From positions 143,667 through 207,666 of the forward strand of contig JAJVIF010000004.1 of NCBI GenBank assembly GCA_022072165.1: DNA of 64,000 nt, written 5' to 3'. The position numbers and the translations under genes are program-made. The stretch comes from a bacterium (GTDB lineage Bacteria; JAJVIF01). The notes under the pieces were generated by a model. The model made no database searches and had not been told where the DNA came from. It worked only from the letters and a program-made list of their open reading frames with translations. Position 1 is the stretch's first letter, and every line of letters begins with the position of its first letter. This document shows positions 60,530 to 64,000 of this stretch, piece after piece.

Positions 60530-61264
60530 GTGGATCCGCAAAGCATCCAGGAATGGCAGGGCTGGGACAAACTCCCGATCCTCCATTTCCTCATCCTGAG
60601 TGCCACCATCATCGGCGCCGCGCTGGCGGTGGTCTCCCTGCGCAACCTCGTCCATGCCGCCCTCTGCCTGGTGATTGTCTTTGGCGCGACCGCCGGCTTC
60701 TTCCTGTTGCTGAACGCCGAGTTCCTCGCCTTCGCCCAGGTGCTGATCTACATGGGTGGCATCAGCATTCTGATCCTTTTCGCCATCATGCTCAGCCGCA
60801 AGCTCGTGGGCTGGGACATCGTGATGAGCAACCGCCAGTCGATCCCCGCCGCCATTGTCTGCACGCTCTTCGGCGCGATTCTGCTGATGCCACCGCCGAT
60901 TGGGATCCTGCATTCGGTCGACTGGACCCCCGAGCCGAGCCTCCAGCTCACCAAGCAGTTGCTGCTGGAGAATCCCGAAATGGCAGCCACGGCCCGGGAC
61001 TACTTCAAGACCGACCTGGTGGCCTTTTTCGAGGCCGAAGAACGGGCCGCTGCCGCAGAGGATCGTCCCCCCCTCACCAGCATCAGCATCACGAACTGGT
61101 ATGGCCCGAACACCCTGACCCTGGGTCAGAGCCTGATGAGCACCTATACCCTCATCTTCTGGGTCGCAAGCTTCCTGCTGACCGTGGCGATGATCGGCTC
61201 CCTCTACATCGCGCGCAAGGATGATGGGATCCAGGTGGATCCCCGGGAAGGAGAGGTGCTCTAG
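60530..61264 (+). CDS. nuoJ: Complex I subunit NuoJ
   Basis: A 244-residue membrane subunit with five helices. The family block AEFLAFAQVLIYMGGISILI with LFAIML is clear. A soluble insertion of ~70 residues lies before the last helix (NPEMAATARDYFKTDLVAFF, EAEERAAAAEDRPP). I chose GTG at 60530, 11 bases after GGGAGG, which gives a start close to the first helix. An ATG at 60383 lies near the repeats and adds non-membrane sequence. The stop abuts the nuoK ATG directly. Confidence 0.92.
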   Translation: MDPQSIQEWQGWDKLPILHFLILSATIIGAALAVVSLRNLVHAALCLVIVFGATAGFFLLLNAEFLAFAQVLIYMGGISILILFAIMLSRKLVGWDIVMSNRQSIPAAIVCTLFGAILLMPPPIGILHSVDWTPEPSLQLTKQLLLENPEMAATARDYFKTDLVAFFEAEERAAAAEDRPPLTSISITNWYGPNTLTLGQSLMSTYTLIFWVASFLLTVAMIGSLYIARKDDGIQVDPREGEVL

Positions 61265-61648
61265 ATGCTCCCGCCCGACATCCAGTACAACCACCTGGCG
61301 GTCCCGAATCTGGCGTGGTACCTGAACCTCGGGGTCATCGTCTTTCTGATCGGGCTCTATGGGGCCATGACACGCCGCAACGCCATCGCGATCCTGATGT
61401 GCCTCGAAATGATGCTCTCGGGCATCAACATCATGTTCGCGACCATGGCCGAGAAGTGGGGTGTCACCTTCACGCTGCAGTCGTTCCGGCTGGCCAGCAA
61501 TGTTCCGACCCCCATCGGTCAGATCTTTGTCGTCTTCATCATCACGGTGGCTGCGGCTGAAGCGGCCATCGGGCTGGCGCTGATCATCGCCATGTACCGG
61601 CACTTCCGGTCAGTCCAGGTGGAGGAGATCAATCTGCTGCGCTGGTAG
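61265..61648 (+). CDS. nuoK: Complex I subunit NuoK
   Basis: A 127-residue membrane subunit, an antiporter-like proton channel part. Three helices with the conserved Glu in LMCLEMMLSGINIMF and the second Glu in VAAAEAAIGLALI, both needed for proton transfer. It starts at the base after the nuoJ stop, with GGAGAGG about 10 bases upstream. An N-terminal stretch of about 15 residues before the first helix is slightly longer than usual. Confidence 0.95.
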   Translation: MLPPDIQYNHLAVPNLAWYLNLGVIVFLIGLYGAMTRRNAIAILMCLEMMLSGINIMFATMAEKWGVTFTLQSFRLASNVPTPIGQIFVVFIITVAAAEAAIGLALIIAMYRHFRSVQVEEINLLRW

Positions 61649-61662
61649 CGGACCCCATAGCC

Positions 61663-64000
61663 ATGCCCCTGGGAATCCTCGCGATGGATGCGACTCAAGC
61701 CCTCGACCTGGCGCAGCTGGTCCCCTTCGGACCGCTGACCAGTCTGGCCATCATCTTCCTGCTTCTCCTCTTTGTCCCCAAGGGGGTCCGCGAGTCGGGT
61801 CCCTTCGCGCAGCTCTGTGGCTGGATCTCGGTAGCGGGCATCGCGACGACCGGTCTGCTCGCGACCATGATCTGGATGGCGTTCTTCCGCGGCGACTTTG
61901 CGGCGGAAATGACGCTGGCTGGTGGTGGGGGACTGGCCAGGGAATACACCTGGAGCATGCTCGGCTCCTGGCCGATGAAGGTCGGGATCATCCTCGACCC
62001 CCTCGCCATCACGACCCTCTTTATGGTCGGCTGGGTCGCGACCATGATTCAGGTCTTCTCCATCGGGTACATGCATGGCGAGGCGCACTTCCCGCGCTAC
62101 TTCGCCTATCACTCCCTTTTCGTGACCGGGATGCTCATTCTGGTCATCTCCGACAACTTCCTGACCCTGCTGGTCGGCTGGGAGCTGATGGGGCTCTGCT
62201 CCTATCTGCTCATCGGCTTCTATACGAAGAAGGCTTCGGCGAACGCCGCGCAGCTGAAAGCGTTTCTCACCACGCGTCTGGCCGACATGTTCATGCTGCT
62301 CGGCATCGCGATGGTGATGGGATTTGTGATCCAGGCGAATGCGACCGGGATGCGCCCCCCCGGCAAGGAGATCACGGCGCGGGTCATGGCAGGCGAGATC
62401 TCCAGCCAGTACGCCACCTGGCAGGATGTGTCGAAGACGTCGTTCCAGTTCGCGACCATTCAGCAGACCATCGCGCAGACGCTGGCTGCCGATCCGGCGC
62501 AGGTGTCAGAGTCCGGACGTCCGAATCCCCAGCTGAAGTACTACGGCGCGCTGATGATCGCCGCCTTCCTGGTGTTTGTTGGAACGATGGGGAAATCGGC
62601 GCAGTTCCCACTCCATATCTGGCTGCCCGATGCGATGGAGGGTCCGACCCCGGTCTCGGCCCTGATCCATGCCGCCACGATGGTCGCCGCCGGGGTTTAT
62701 CTGATCGCGAGGACCTACTTCCTCTTTGACCCCCTCAATGTGGGGGTGAGTCCTGCATTGCTGGCCCTGGCAGTGATCGGTGGATTCACTGCCCTCTGGG
62801 CCGCGACCATCGGGCTGGCGCAATACGACATCAAGCGGGTCCTGGCGTACTCCACCCTCTCGCAGCTCGGCTACATGGTGGCGGGGCTGGGGGTTGGAGC
62901 CTACGCCGCCGGGGCGTTCCACCTGGTGACCCACGCATACTTCAAAGCGCTGTTGTTCCTGGGGTCCGGGGCGGTCATTCTCGCGTGTCATCACAACCAG
63001 GACATGCGGTACATGGGGCGGCTGTCGAAGTACCTGAAGTGGTCCTTCTACGCCTACATGATTGGTTACCTGGCTCTGATCGGCACCCCCGGTCTCGCGG
63101 GGGCGTTCTCCAAAGACGCCATCATCGTGGGAGCCTTCGACCGGCTCCACGGCGAAGGGGGCGTGCTCTATCCCTTCGTCTTCTGGTGTCTGATCCTCGG
63201 TGCGTTCCTGACGCCCCTGTACATGACCCGCCAGATGGCCATGATCTTCTATGGCCCGAAGTACCGTGGCGACGAGAACCCCGATGCCCACGGACATGGG
63301 CACGATGCTGCGGCGCATGGACACGACGATGCACACGGGCATCACGAAGTCGCGCACGCTGAGGATCATGCTCACGCTGCGGTCCATGACGGCCACGGCG
63401 CGCATGACGCGCATGACGGCCATCATGGCGGAGAGCCTCACGAGCAGCCGGTCATCATCTGGGGTCCCCTGATGGTGCTGTCGCTCTTCACGGTCCTCAT
63501 CGGCTGGTTCTACGCGCCGCATGGCCCCTTCCTGACGAAGCTGTCGGTTCCCTCCCTGGATCACCATGCCTTCGGCGGGGTCCCCACCGTGTTTGCCAGT
63601 GCCTACTACCCCAAGAGCTGGATGGGTGGGCATCACGATGACGGGCATGGCGATGAGCACGGCGCGGGGCATGGCGACGAGCATCATGAGTCGGAGTACT
63701 ACCCGGGTCTGGTGAAGTACGCGGGTCACGAGCCGGTGGTCGCCAGCCACGACACCCATCTGATCGTGGAGTGGGCCATCTTCCTGATGGCGCTCCTGGG
63801 GGTCGGGGTGGGGTATCTGATCTACGGCAAAGACGCGCCCATCGTGTTCGGGATGCGGAAGGATGCGTTCAAGGCGACCCCTCAAGGGGCCGCGCTCTTC
63901 CGGCTGCTGAACAACAAGTACTACATCGATGAGATCTACGCGGCGTACATCATCACGCCGTTCTTGGTCTTCACGCACTGGTGCCGGGCGTTTGACACGT
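61663..64000 (+). CDS. nuoL: Complex I subunit NuoL (3' end beyond the window)
   Basis: A large antiporter-like subunit; 779 codons are visible and the frame is still open at the edge. The core is clear: LLVGWELMGLCSYLLIGFY, LHIWLPDAMEGPTPVSALIH, then ATMVAAGVYLI, and KRVLAYSTLSQLGYMVAGLG. Between two later helices there is a His/Asp-rich loop (63270-63440; AHGHGHD, HGHHE, AHDGHHGG) and a second one at 63625-63695 (GGHHDDGHGDEHGAGHGDEH). These are not part of model NuoL. The ATG at 61663 has no good ribosome-binding site; ATG at 61684 is the alternative. It follows nuoK by 14 bases. Confidence 0.93.
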   Translation, partial: MPLGILAMDATQALDLAQLVPFGPLTSLAIIFLLLLFVPKGVRESGPFAQLCGWISVAGIATTGLLATMIWMAFFRGDFAAEMTLAGGGGLAREYTWSMLGSWPMKVGIILDPLAITTLFMVGWVATMIQVFSIGYMHGEAHFPRYFAYHSLFVTGMLILVISDNFLTLLVGWELMGLCSYLLIGFYTKKASANAAQLKAFLTTRLADMFMLLGIAMVMGFVIQANATGMRPPGKEITARVMAGEISSQYATWQDVSKTSFQFATIQQTIAQTLAADPAQVSESGRPNPQLKYYGALMIAAFLVFVGTMGKSAQFPLHIWLPDAMEGPTPVSALIHAATMVAAGVYLIARTYFLFDPLNVGVSPALLALAVIGGFTALWAATIGLAQYDIKRVLAYSTLSQLGYMVAGLGVGAYAAGAFHLVTHAYFKALLFLGSGAVILACHHNQDMRYMGRLSKYLKWSFYAYMIGYLALIGTPGLAGAFSKDAIIVGAFDRLHGEGGVLYPFVFWCLILGAFLTPLYMTRQMAMIFYGPKYRGDENPDAHGHGHDAAAHGHDDAHGHHEVAHAEDHAHAAVHDGHGAHDAHDGHHGGEPHEQPVIIWGPLMVLSLFTVLIGWFYAPHGPFLTKLSVPSLDHHAFGGVPTVFASAYYPKSWMGGHHDDGHGDEHGAGHGDEHHESEYYPGLVKYAGHEPVVASHDTHLIVEWAIFLMALLGVGVGYLIYGKDAPIVFGMRKDAFKATPQGAALFRLLNNKYYIDEIYAAYIITPFLVFTHWCRAFDT

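Noticed and set aside
60308-61603. 431-codon minus-strand ORF opposite nuoJ and nuoK
   Set aside because: NuoJ and NuoK motifs are on the plus strand; the antisense reading is charged and low complexity.
62506-63978. 490-codon minus-strand ORF opposite nuoL
   Set aside because: The plus strand is an unmistakable NuoL. The antisense ORF is Arg/Val/Met-rich with no motif.

Overview
The window is GC-rich (mostly above 60 %) and comes from a flagellated, respiring, diderm-type bacterium. The signs are lipobox signal peptides, type II/IV pseudopilins, a Flp pilin, flhA-flhF-flhG and complex I genes. Many large exported lipoproteins carry PKD, FG-GAP, LRR, PQQ or VWA domains. Several complex I subunits have insertions or extensions not seen in model bacteria, so an uncultured or poorly sampled phylum is likely. 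I cannot name the lineage from sequence alone. No rRNA, tRNA, CRISPR array or insertion sequence was recognised.

Layout. 0-7.5 kb: a giant PKD/FG-GAP lipoprotein, an FMN reductase, and a lower-GC three-gene surface-protein operon followed by a decayed coding remnant. 7.5-16.2 kb: an exonuclease fused to a degenerate DinG-like region, a membrane metallopeptidase with TPR-like repeats, a DUF2723 membrane protein, a TPR protein and a Flp pilin. 16.4-21.2 kb: a PQQ-propeller lipoprotein, lysC-lysA and a solo HicB-like gene. 21.5-30.7 kb: a VIT-VWA protein, a three-gene TPR operon whose first gene ends in a DUF5343-like domain, then surE-wecB. 30.8-37 kb: two large pseudopilins around a lipoprotein, a candidate structured RNA with its own promoter and terminator, and a transglutaminase-like protein. 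37-42.3 kb: a second giant PKD lipoprotein and an ATPase / STAS-like (DUF4325) / PIN operon whose PIN gene is cut by an in-frame TAG. 42.4-47 kb: flhA-flhF-flhG. 47-64 kb: complex I genes. nuoI, nuoH, nuoD, nuoC, nuoB and nuoA lie on the minus strand, interrupted by an MNT-HEPN pair, surface proteins, two GNATs, a HAD-like gene and a DUF3592 gene. nuoJ, nuoK and nuoL (cut by the window edge) diverge on the plus strand.

How the genes relate. lysC and lysA overlap and serve lysine and diaminopimelate synthesis. flhA overlaps flhF, and flhG follows, linking flagellar export to placement and number control. The Nuo subunits present cover the quinone-side (A, B, C, D, H, I) and membrane (J, K, L) parts; the NADH-dehydrogenase subunits E, F and G are not here. 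Two cross-cutting signals stand out. Eight genes have TACNNT 5-8 bases before their ATG, which suggests leaderless transcription. A family of palindromic intergenic repeats built on GGTCT-NN-AGACC occurs at three places.

The best candidates for something undescribed are the ATPase-STAS-PIN operon, the structured RNA at about 34.66-34.87 kb, the NuoI subunit with four tandem C-terminal repeats, and the TPR/DUF5343-like operon.
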